Part shown: piece by piece, positions 7,961-15,028 of the stretch | Layout of the letters: every line of letters starts with the position of its first letter | Numbering within the stretch: the first letter of the stretch is position 1 | NCBI GenBank assembly: GCA_003132865.1 | Contig: PKYZ01000791.1 | Location: 5,047 to 21,420, forward strand | Source of the DNA: Bryobacterales bacterium | Lineage (GTDB): Bacteria; Acidobacteriota; Terriglobia; Bryobacterales; Bryobacteraceae | DNA: 16,374 nt | Direction: 5' to 3' | The notes under the pieces: generated by a model | What the model saw: only the letters and a program-made list of their open reading frames with translations | What the model was told of the DNA's origin: nothing | Databases searched by the model: none | Made by a program: the position numbers and the translations under genes

Positions 7961-8059
7961 TTGTCATTGCGAAAGGCGGTGGACACGCTCATTCTGCTGG
8001 CCTTCTCCGCCTTATTCGATATCGCAGTCGTAGTCCTGAACCGGTGCAAACGTGCCTAA
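7961..8059 (+). CDS. Putative 32-residue single-pass membrane microprotein
   Basis: The start is TTG at 7961, preceded by a strong GGGAGG (7948-7953) with seven bases between. The short ORF ends at TAA 8057-8059, twelve bases before the deacetylase ATG. The product begins MSLRKAVDT, has a hydrophobic core LILLAFSALFDIAVVVL of about 17 residues, and ends NRCKRA, so basic residues flank one potential transmembrane helix. It is the first ORF after the sigma-54-like promoter and would be co-transcribed with the deacetylase. I recognise no family. It could be a small membrane partner of the polysaccharide machinery or a translated leader. The TTG start and short length are the main doubts. Confidence 0.45.
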   Translation: MSLRKAVDTLILLAFSALFDIAVVVLNRCKRA

Positions 8060-8071
8060 AGCGTAGGAGAG

Positions 8072-8926
8072 ATGCGCAACGTTTTAAGTATAGATGTAGA
8101 GGAATACTTCCACCCCACCGAGATGCAGGGTGTGGCCCCGTACGAGAATTGGGCAGAACTTCCTTCTCGCGTCGAGCGGCAGACCGACCGCGTGCTCGAC
8201 ATGCTGGCCACCCGAAATATATCTGGGACGTTTTTCATCCTGGGATGGGTGGCTGAGCGTCACCCGAACCTTATCCGTCGCATTGCCGCCGCCGGCCACC
8301 AATTGGGCTGCCACAGTTACGCCCATCGGTTGGTCTACGACTTAACCCCACTCGAATTCAAACAAGACACGGAGCGTGCCGTCAGGGCCATCGAGGACGC
8401 CGCTGGGGTCGCCCCCCGTGTGTACCGGGCGCCGAGTTTTTCGATCACCAGCCGCTCGCTCTGGGCGCTGGAGGTGCTGGTGGAATGCGGTTTCACCCAC
8501 GACTCCAGTGTCTATCCAATCCAGCACGATCGCTATGGCATTCCGGGGTTCGGCCGCCATGCGCAGAGCTTGCACACTTCCTCGGGGTCGATTGTGGAGG
8601 TGCCGGCGGCCACCGTGCGGCTTCCCGGCGACAGGATCGCCCCGGTGGCGGGGGGCGGTTACTTACGGCTCCTGCCGTATCGCTACATCGCTGCCGGAAT
8701 CCGCCGGATCAACGAGGACGAAGGCGCGCCCGCGTGTCTCTACTTTCATCCTTGGGAACTGGATCCGGAATTGCCCCGCCTGGCTTCGGGATGGACTTCG
8801 CGCGTCCGCACCTTCGCCGGATTGCGGGGCATGGCCTCCAAGGTGGAACGTTTACTCGGCGATTTCCAGTTTGCGACACTCGCGGCGTTGCACCCAGCAC
8901 CCGCCAGCAGCCCGGCAACCCGGTGA
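8072..8926 (+). CDS. Polysaccharide deacetylase, XrtA/PEP-CTERM system type
   Basis: The product is 284 residues, starting at ATG 8072 with TAGGAG immediately upstream. It has the NodB-fold landmarks of the PEP-CTERM-associated subfamily: LSIDVEEYFH at 5-14 (metal/catalytic Asp8), GCHSYAHR with His81 and His85 (metal ligands), YRAPSFSI at 118-125, and FHPWELDPE at 225-233. Family knowledge: members remove N-acetyl groups from a polymer made by exosortase-linked polysaccharide loci, and they lack a signal peptide, as here. It follows the 32-codon microprotein by 12 bp behind a sigma-54-like promoter. It is convergent with the PEP-CTERM protein gene. In many genomes further polysaccharide genes follow directly, but none does here. 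Confidence 0.92.
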   Translation: MRNVLSIDVEEYFHPTEMQGVAPYENWAELPSRVERQTDRVLDMLATRNISGTFFILGWVAERHPNLIRRIAAAGHQLGCHSYAHRLVYDLTPLEFKQDTERAVRAIEDAAGVAPRVYRAPSFSITSRSLWALEVLVECGFTHDSSVYPIQHDRYGIPGFGRHAQSLHTSSGSIVEVPAATVRLPGDRIAPVAGGGYLRLLPYRYIAAGIRRINEDEGAPACLYFHPWELDPELPRLASGWTSRVRTFAGLRGMASKVERLLGDFQFATLAALHPAPASSPATR

Positions 8927-9267
8927 AGATTCGATTCAGGAGAGTTGCAGGAGGATTGATTCATAGCCGGACACGGGCATGACCTTCGCGGGCAAATTCG
9001 TGGTTCGGACACATGCGGCAATGCCTACGGGGCGGCGAACTTCAGCGTGCTTGCCAGCCAGAGCGGTAAACGGCGGACAAACGTGCTGTAGAATTACTTG
9101 CGTCTCGGGCGGCATTTCGCCGATCTCGTACAGAGACAAGCGTGCCGCCCTAAACCTGATCGAAAGGACCTTGCCGCGTTCTACGGCTCCAGAGACAATC
9201 CCAACCCGGCATCCTCCCCGACTCCGTTTGGCTCCGGCTATGCCGGGTTAGGGTTAACTGGTCTTCG
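8927..9267. other. Intergenic region between convergent genes, no supportable gene
   Basis: A GTG at 8923 overlaps the deacetylase stop (GTGA) and opens a 19-codon frame (MKIRFRRVAGG...) that ends in TGA at 8982, which could be the stub of a lost downstream gene. The minus-strand frame 8936-9139 has no recognisable motif. An inverted repeat at 9203-9249 is listed separately. Confidence 0.4.
9203..9249. terminator. Inverted repeat between convergent genes, possible bidirectional terminator
   Basis: AACCCGGCAT (9203-9212) and ATGCCGGGTT (9240-9249) are perfect 10-bp complements around a 27-base loop. They lie between the convergent deacetylase and PEP-CTERM genes, about 20 bp past the stop of the latter. 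No U-tract follows, so an intrinsic terminator is only possible. Confidence 0.35.
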
Positions 9268-9972
9268 TCACCGTTGCCGGCCGGCGCCGAACTTCTGCCT
9301 CAGTTTGGGGACACACAGCAGTACGGTCCCTAACAGAAGAATACTCATCGGCTCAGGAACTGAACCAATATTCGGTCCGACCAAGCCCTGATATTCGGTT
9401 GCGCTGCCATTACTCGGAGTGAACCAATCAACAGTGTTGAGGGCGGCCGTATTTGAGCCAAGCGCGGCGAGGTCGCTCTCGTATGTGGCCGAGTAGCCCT
9501 GGCTCGAATCTCCGGTGATCGTGTTGTACCCGGCCGACGTGCCCTGGCCGTTGTACTCCACACTCCAAATGGTCGCCTGTAGTGCTTGCTCCGCGGTCGA
9601 GTTCCCCGCAGCGGCCCCGGCAAAGTCATCCAGCAACCAGGCGATTTCTCCGGCATTTTCCACAGCCACACCGTTCACGACGCCGTCGCTCCTAACAGTT
9701 GTGTCGGCATAGTCATCGGGTACAGGCACATCTGTATAAAAGCCAATGCAATAGACCCAAGCCAATTGAGTTCCGTTGAGGTAACTAACCGTAATGGGGC
9801 CGCCGCCTACATTTGTCGCGCCGACACCGTTTTCATCAACACTAACCGGTACATAGTTGGAGCCCAGATTCAGATCGTCCGCGCGCGCAACGCTACCGCC
9901 CAGCACCAGAGCCAGAGCCAAAACCGACAAGAGCAGGCTTAGACTCGCCCGCTCGCTCATATGTCTTTTCAT
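9268..9972 (-). CDS. PEP-CTERM sorting-domain protein with thioester-domain-like core
   Basis: The product is 234 residues from ATG 9972. Starts at 9960 and 9987 are also possible, and only the 9987 ATG has a nearby AAAGGA, at unusually short spacing. Residues 8-31 are a signal peptide ending in ARA. The C-terminus shows the exosortase tripartite signal: VPEP at 205-208, hydrophobic SILLLGTVLLCVP at 210-222, then a basic tail KLRQKFGAGRQR. The core has WVYCIGF (Cys75), IAWLLDDF, and ALQATIWSVEY (Gln132), the spacing and motifs of thioester domains in which Cys and Gln form an internal bond for covalent attachment. Exosortase would cleave at PEP and release or anchor the protein at the cell surface. 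The exosortase gene is not in this window. Confidence 0.85.
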   Translation of the reverse strand: MKRHMSERASLSLLLSVLALALVLGGSVARADDLNLGSNYVPVSVDENGVGATNVGGGPITVSYLNGTQLAWVYCIGFYTDVPVPDDYADTTVRSDGVVNGVAVENAGEIAWLLDDFAGAAAGNSTAEQALQATIWSVEYNGQGTSAGYNTITGDSSQGYSATYESDLAALGSNTAALNTVDWFTPSNGSATEYQGLVGPNIGSVPEPMSILLLGTVLLCVPKLRQKFGAGRQR

Positions 9973-10098
9973 CGTTATTATTACCATGTCCTTTCGACCA
10001 CGAGCATCGTTTCCGTTTAAACCACAGAAGCGGTTGTCAGAACTCCCACCCTGGTCACCATTGCCCCTTAAGAGTTCCAACCGCGACGGGCCACATAC

Positions 10099-10114
10099 AG
10101 CAATTCAGTCTCCA
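10099..10114 (-). promoter_or_regulatory. Possible sigma-54 promoter of the PEP-CTERM gene
   Basis: The minus strand reads TGGAGAC-TGAA-TTGCT. The -12 half is perfect and GG and GC are 10 bases apart, but the -24 half matches poorly after TGG. Transcription would start near 10088, giving a leader of about 115 nt to ATG 9972. Confidence 0.35.
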
Positions 10115-10375
10115 TCCCGGCAACCGCAGCGATAGGCGTTCGGAAAATTCAGAAACTAAACGGAGAATGGGTAGCTCTGAACATTCCCGACTCGCGAAAT
10201 GGGGCCCGTCTCCGCATGCATTGCTGAAGTTGCTCGGGATTCTTTCCAACAACTTTGGGGGCCCGCTTGCTTCACTTCCCGTGTCCCGGTTTCGGAGGGC
10301 GCGAAAGGCACTGAGCGTAGTGGAGGCCCAGCCAGCCAAAGGGCGCAAGCTGCGAGGTGCCCCCCCAACAGAACA

Positions 10376-11791
10376 CTATCTGAGTACTATGGGCAGTGGT
10401 CTAGGACTAAAAGTAAGCCCTATTCTAGCGGCGTAGAACGTCCGGTTCAGTGCCGCCGGGCCGACGTAAGTGAACGGTCTCGCGTCGAAGCTAGCGACAG
10501 CCTCCAAACCGGGGCGAATGGTATGACTCATGCTCACGTCGGCCATGTAAGAGCTGTACCTGTTGGCCGTGGAGCTGAGCGCACTGAGCGTGGTCCATCC
10601 TCCTTGTACTGACAACCTCCAACGATTCCGGACAGGGTAACCAAATCCGCCGGTAACTGTCTCAGCCGTTGACGTCTGCACCAAGCCATTTCCCGGCGAC
10701 ACGCCCTTCTGATAAGCCAGATTGGCGGAAGCATAGTGCCAACGCTTCACCAGCCGGGCGCTATAGCTGGGCGTGTTGACGACCCGGTCTGAGAGCTGAA
10801 CGCCGGTAGTAATGCCTAGAAGCACCGCGATTTCCGGATCGAGGGACACGACTGAGAGACTTCGCGCACTGCCATGCGCCATACCCATCTGGACCGCCAC
10901 GTCCACGGTCCTTGTCACACGCCAGGAATAGTCAAGACTCACAGTGTGAAAATCACCCGAGCCGAAGGCCGTGAAACCATAATGGTCGAACGCATAGTCC
11001 ACGCCGACCGTAGTACGTGGGGTCAGTTGATAATTCACATCGCCGCTGACAGTGGTGCTGTTGGTCCCGACCAGAGATTGTTCCCGTATCAGAGATTCGC
11101 CCACGCTGGCGCTGAACGAGAGGCGGGGTGACTTCTGGTAGACAACGGTCGCCCTTGAGTCGAAGAACCTCACCCCGGTGTTCAGGGGCTCATTGGAGGG
11201 CACCGGCGTGGACGTCGCCAGAATTTCCGGCTGCAGCAGGAGGGTTGCAAAATCCTGTCTCGAGGTCCCGGCGGTCTGCCCAAATGAGAACGTAAGATGG
11301 TGCTGGAGTGGCACGACGGCCGTCAAATTGAGGAACTGATTCATACCGACGAAGGTCGATTGCTGGGAGTACCGCTGGTAGTTGCCTTCGTACTGAACAC
11401 GCAGGGTCGCCTTCTTCCAACGATGCGTTCCCGTCAGCCCGAAGCCCAGCGCCAAGCCCGTCGAGCCGTTAGGCGTGCTGCCTGAAAGCGCTGCGTTCGG
11501 GTCAGAATCGTAAAACTCGCTTACATTAAAGAAGGGCTGAAAGGTAGCGAATGCAGATCCTTGTCCGATCATGGGCTGATGGGCCCGGCTCAGCACGGCA
11601 GGGCCGCTGTACTCAGGCGCGGGTGGTTCGCCCGCCTGTTCCGCGGAGGCCTCAGGCACATTGCCCTGCTCGTCTTGCGCTGCAAGCGGCCAGAGAGAAA
11701 CCAACAGCAGTGCCGCGAGAGCACTGCTGCGCCACAGCATCCTGACAGTCCAGTGCCAAGATCCTGGGGGAGCTTTTTGGTGTGTGCGCAT
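10376..11791 (-). CDS. Outer-membrane beta-barrel protein associated with exopolysaccharide/PEP-CTERM loci
   Basis: The product is 471 residues from ATG 11791, chosen because GAGGAG lies four bases upstream; the ATG at 11803 lies on the 5' side of that ribosome site. The signal segment is WRSSALAALLLVSLWPLAAQ. After an acidic linker comes SGPAVLSRAHQPMIGQGSA, a motif shared with the decayed paralogue next door. The rest is made of alternating aromatic/polar beta strands (KKATLRVQYEGNYQRYS, TVSGDVNYQLTPRTTVGVDYAF) ending in YAARIGLTFSPRPLPIVLR, as expected for a barrel closing in the outer membrane. I infer a pore or scaffold for polymer or protein export. A good sigma-54 promoter lies upstream. 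Confidence 0.8.
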   Translation of the reverse strand: MRTHQKAPPGSWHWTVRMLWRSSALAALLLVSLWPLAAQDEQGNVPEASAEQAGEPPAPEYSGPAVLSRAHQPMIGQGSAFATFQPFFNVSEFYDSDPNAALSGSTPNGSTGLALGFGLTGTHRWKKATLRVQYEGNYQRYSQQSTFVGMNQFLNLTAVVPLQHHLTFSFGQTAGTSRQDFATLLLQPEILATSTPVPSNEPLNTGVRFFDSRATVVYQKSPRLSFSASVGESLIREQSLVGTNSTTVSGDVNYQLTPRTTVGVDYAFDHYGFTAFGSGDFHTVSLDYSWRVTRTVDVAVQMGMAHGSARSLSVVSLDPEIAVLLGITTGVQLSDRVVNTPSYSARLVKRWHYASANLAYQKGVSPGNGLVQTSTAETVTGGFGYPVRNRWRLSVQGGWTTLSALSSTANRYSSYMADVSMSHTIRPGLEAVASFDARPFTYVGPAALNRTFYAARIGLTFSPRPLPIVLR

Positions 11792-11866
11792 TGCGCTCCT
11801 CATGCCGCTGTCAGGCCGGCGTTCCCGAGTTCCGTGACGTCCTTGAGATCGGCTCTAGGCGTACCT

Positions 11867-11882
11867 TGCAATTGCGGGGCCA
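11867..11882 (-). promoter_or_regulatory. Sigma-54 promoter of the beta-barrel gene
   Basis: The minus strand reads TGGCCCC-GCAA-TTGCA, with GG (11881-11880) and GC (11869-11868) exactly 10 bases apart. It matches TGGCACG-N4-TTGCW at all but two positions. The predicted start is near 11857, about 65 nt before ATG 11791. It is the best sigma-54 site in the window. Confidence 0.65.
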
Positions 11883-12062
11883 CGCGCGCGAAGAATCGAC
11901 ATGGTTCCGAGGCGGACCGATTTGGGTGTCCGCGCCGATCCCACATTGAACGTCACGCCTCTGCGACGCTCACAGGAACCTCGGTCTTGGCGAACCGGAA
12001 GAAGAAATACGGGTTCGCGGTTTGGAGGTCATGGCGGTCAGCAAGGAGTGTGGCCCAGTCGT

Positions 12063-12838
12063 CTACTGGTCGTCAACGGCCAAAAAGTTGGAAAATATAC
12101 AAAAGAATCGGCGTGAATCGTCCCAGCCGTGCGATAGGAATGCGGTCCACTTCGGGCCGTAAAGTGCGCTCGATTGTCGGCGCACCAGAGTGCCGGCCGC
12201 TCCGATATTGAGTGACAGCAGGAGCGACAGGCGGTAAGTCAGACCTCCCGAGACGCCTGCGAATATGACTTGGTTATCGGAAATATCATTTTGGGGTAGC
12301 TGAAGATAATTCGGATCCAGAGCGCCGAGGGGCGAGGACAGGGAACAACTATTGAGGGAATAGACGCCGGCCTTGTTTCGAAGTGTAAACGTCACGCGCC
12401 TGGTGACCTCGTGTGTGAGGATAAGCGACAAGAATTAAGCGGTGCCGTCCGAGGAGCTGGTATGGTAGAATAGTGCCGGAAATCCCCCCGGTAATCCAGC
12501 CCCAGGGTGATGTGTCTCCAGACGTGATAAGTGTATGCGCCCACGTTTAACGCCACCCCATACAGACCTGTGAAAGGTATCTGACCGGTCGAGGTCACCG
12601 CGACTGGTACCAAACCGGTATCGTAGGTCCCGCTCAAGCCGATGTACGGCCGGAAGGCGATGGGCGCCACGCTCTGCATGGCGGGGGTTTGGCCCCGGCT
12701 CAAAATTGCGAGTCCGCTGCACTCCTCACCGGAACTACCCTGCGAGGAATCAGGCTGTGGGGAATCAGGCTGTTGGGAATCGGACTGCGCCATCAGGGCT
12801 AGCGCACAGCCGAAAAACAGGGTCGTTCGAACAAGCAG
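12063..12838 (-). pseudogene. Decayed paralogue of the beta-barrel gene
   Basis: The first part (frame of 12793) reads a signal-like LLVRTTLFFGCALALMAQ, then CSGLAILSRGQTPAMQSVAP, FRPYIGLSGTYDTG and HITLGLDYRGDFRHYS, matching the intact neighbour in layout (SGPAVLSRAHQP...). The frame shifts around 12458-12472 to TSSSDGTA, meets TAA at 12435-12437 where Gln is expected, and continues in that frame as FLSLILTHEVTRRVTFTLRN through TLVRRQSSALYG. A further shift near 12160 is likely, since the adjacent frame then reads GPHSYRTAGTIHAD. No ATG, GTG or TTG precedes the signal segment in frame. CTG 12838 follows GGGAGG by seven bases and is the only plausible start. The remnant is shorter than its 471-aa neighbour. 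Confidence 0.75.
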
Positions 12839-13151
12839 CCAAAGGCCTCCCGGATTCCAGGATTTCGATCGGTGATCCCAGCAACTAGCTAGGGTTCACC
12901 CATTCACTCTGACGCGCCGGAAGCGGCGGTGTCAAGCTGGCTGGGTTCCGCTTCACGCTTTTAGGTTAGGAAAGGTTAGGAGGACCGGCCGCGCCAGCCG
13001 TAAAAAAAGCGACAGTGACCTGGATAGGAGCGTGGGCCGCATGCGATCGCGCTCGGCCTACTTCTAGTAGTTCTGGAACTACTGGAAACCATGGCTCTTC
13101 CGCCACTGAAGAACGCTCGGTCTGCGGCAATTGGATTGCTAACCAATTGGA
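12839..13151. other. Intergenic region with repeats, no gene seen
   Basis: It holds two GGTTAGG copies 10 bp apart (12964-12970 and 12974-12980), resembling the GTTAR sites upstream of the surface protein, an 18-bp dyad at 13066-13083, and CAATTGGA repeated just before the small gene at 13152. No coding frame with a family signature was found. Confidence 0.5.
13066..13083. promoter_or_regulatory. 18-bp dyad, possible operator of the small gene
   Basis: AGTAGTTC-TG-GAACTACT has perfect 8-bp arms around two bases. It lies 68 bp before ATG 13152, in a position suited to an operator. No clear -35/-10 pair was identified around it. Confidence 0.4.
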
Positions 13152-13409
13152 ATGGATTTGAGCAGGACAATCGCTGGGCTCTACGAGGAGAAGGCGCGGC
13201 TCGATAGAGTGATTGCCTCTCTCGAACAGCTTGGAGTAAATTCGTTTCCGGTGTCCATTACCGCTGCGCGGCGCGGCCGTCGGTTCATGAGCCCAGAGGA
13301 GCGGCTCAAGGTATCTGAGCGGATGCGAAAGTACTGGGCGGGGCGCAAGGCGGCGGAACAGCCGCCGCCCCGAGCGACTCCTCGAAGCGGTCGAGAACGA
13401 ATGGGCTAA
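13152..13409 (+). CDS. Small conserved-type protein with N-terminal helix and basic C-terminal segment, function unknown
   Basis: The product is 85 residues from ATG 13152, without a clear Shine-Dalgarno. Residues 1-28 (MDLSRTIAGLYEEKARLDRV...) form a likely amphipathic or coiled-coil helix. A basic linker AARRGRR follows, then SPEERLKVSERMRKYWAGRK at 46-65, and a Pro/Arg-rich tail. From memory this layout recurs in small uncharacterised proteins of Acidobacteria. The basic RRGRR and RMRKYWAGRK patches suggest nucleic-acid binding, but this is inference. It is transcribed opposite to the response-regulator gene, with their ends 87 bp apart. Confidence 0.7.
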   Translation: MDLSRTIAGLYEEKARLDRVIASLEQLGVNSFPVSITAARRGRRFMSPEERLKVSERMRKYWAGRKAAEQPPPRATPRSGRERMG

Positions 13410-13496
13410 TTTTACGCCGCCTTCTGGCGAAGCCGATGCTCATCTCGCACGAAAGAAACCGCGACTTGCTCTTGCAGTTCAGTCGGCATCCGCGCT

Positions 13497-15026
13497 CTAA
13501 ATTGGCTTGGAGGCAACCGCCGCCCGCACGAGCGGGTGCCTGGATGAGTTGGGTTGCCTCAAAGGCACTCGGGTGATTGGTCTAGAGGCGTCGCGCGTTA
13601 CCGCTTTGGGGCGAAACGAAGTGCCTTCCTCATCGATCCCAAGCTTTTTCATTTTGTACAACAATGCCTTGTACTTGATGTTCAGATGGGCGGCGGCCTG
13701 GGTGCGGTTCCAGTGTGTGGCGTCGAGAACGGCTAGGATCGCGTCGGACTCAGCCTGCTGCTTGGCCTTCGTGACCTGCTCCAGAATAGGCTCCGCCGCC
13801 TTCACGTGTTGGCTCTGAGCCGGCAGGGCTTGCACAAGAATTCTTCGGGCGGCCTTGCCACGCAAGTCTTCGGCGAGCGTATCCGGGTTGCGCAGGACGA
13901 TCAACTTGCGCATCAGGTTCTCGAGTTCCCTGATGTTGCCCGGCCAATCGTACGCGCAGAGGGCCTGCCCAAAGCCTAACGAAATGGAGGGAACCAGCGT
14001 GCCAGGGATGGCGAGCTTTCGCAGGAGCGCTTCGGCTAGAGGCAGAATATCTTCCTTGCGCTCGCGGAGGGGCGGCAGCCGCAGGTTGATGATGTTGAGG
14101 CGATAATAGAGATCCTCGCGGAACTTTCCGTTAAGCATGGCCTGCTCCAGATCACTGTGCGTCGCGGCCATGATGCGCACGTCCACATGCACCGTCTCCT
14201 TGCCGCCAAGCCGCTGGAACTCCTGGTCCTGGAGCACCTGCAAGAGCTTGGCCTGGAGCTTGTAGTCCATGTCCCCGATTTCGTCGAGCAGAAGTGTGCA
14301 TCCGTCCGCCAGCTCGAACATGCCGGGTTTCTTCTGAAACGCTCCAGTAAACGCTCCACGCTCGTATCCGAACAGTTCACTCTCAACCAGTTCGGAGGGC
14401 AGCGCTGCACAGTTCAGTTTGATGAAGGGCCTGGTGGCCCGTGAAGACCTGGCGTGCAGGGCGCGGGCCAGCACTTCCTTGCCGACACCCGTTTCGCCTT
14501 GGATCAGAACAGGCGCATCGGAGCAGCCGACTTTATCAACGATCGCCTCAATCTCCCGCATCTGAGGGTTGGCGCTGACGAAAGCCTCCTTTGGTGAGAG
14601 TGACAAAAGTCTCTCGGAACCTGCCGGGCGGGGCCGCGTCTTTTCTTCGACCGTTCCTTCCAGAGCGTTGCGCAGATCTTCGGGACTGACGGGCTTTCCC
14701 AGGAAATTCGTCGCACCGTTTCGCATCGCCTCGACGATATTCAGGGGCGAGGATGCCCCGGAAATCATGACGACGGGCAGATCTTTATGCATAACCCGAA
14801 TCTCGCGCAGGGTCTCCATGCCATCCTTCCGCGGCATGATGAGATCCAGCAATACCGCCGAGACCTTAGGATGCCCATACTGTAGATAGGTAAGAAGTTC
14901 TTCCCCGTCCTGGAGCGCCTCCACGTAGTAGCCCTGGCATATGAGAGCCGTTTCCAGGTAACTGCGGACTTCGGGATCGTCTTCTGCGATACAAATGGTA
15001 TGTCCGTTCTTTGCCGACAGCGTCAT
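13497..15026 (-). CDS. Sigma-54-activating response regulator (NtrC family, PEP-CTERM-regulator-like)
   Basis: The product is 509 residues. A receiver domain (about 10-125) has acidic residues at 15-17, phosphoacceptor Asp61 (LLDLIMP) and Lys111 (GKP). The AAA+ domain has Walker A GETGVGKE at 177-184, an intact GAFTGA loop at 224-229 for sigma-54 contact, Walker B LLLDEIGD at 245-252 and REDLYYRLN at 303-311. A Fis-type helix-turn-helix lies near 427-464 (HWNRTQAAAHLNIKYKALLYKMKK). About 45 Arg/Pro/Ser-rich residues follow, longer than usual. ATG 15026 lies two bases after the kinase stop with GGAG upstream, so translation is probably coupled. Given its neighbours it likely activates the sigma-54 promoters of the PEP-CTERM/polysaccharide genes; that target list is inferred. 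Confidence 0.93.
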   Translation of the reverse strand: MTLSAKNGHTICIAEDDPEVRSYLETALICQGYYVEALQDGEELLTYLQYGHPKVSAVLLDLIMPRKDGMETLREIRVMHKDLPVVMISGASSPLNIVEAMRNGATNFLGKPVSPEDLRNALEGTVEEKTRPRPAGSERLLSLSPKEAFVSANPQMREIEAIVDKVGCSDAPVLIQGETGVGKEVLARALHARSSRATRPFIKLNCAALPSELVESELFGYERGAFTGAFQKKPGMFELADGCTLLLDEIGDMDYKLQAKLLQVLQDQEFQRLGGKETVHVDVRIMAATHSDLEQAMLNGKFREDLYYRLNIINLRLPPLRERKEDILPLAEALLRKLAIPGTLVPSISLGFGQALCAYDWPGNIRELENLMRKLIVLRNPDTLAEDLRGKAARRILVQALPAQSQHVKAAEPILEQVTKAKQQAESDAILAVLDATHWNRTQAAAHLNIKYKALLYKMKKLGIDEEGTSFRPKAVTRDASRPITRVPLRQPNSSRHPLVRAAVASKPI

Positions 15027-15028
15027 GC

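Noticed and set aside
13422..13489. 25-codon minus-strand frame after the regulator (MPTELQEQV...)
   Set aside because: No convincing ribosome site and no hydrophobic or known motif.
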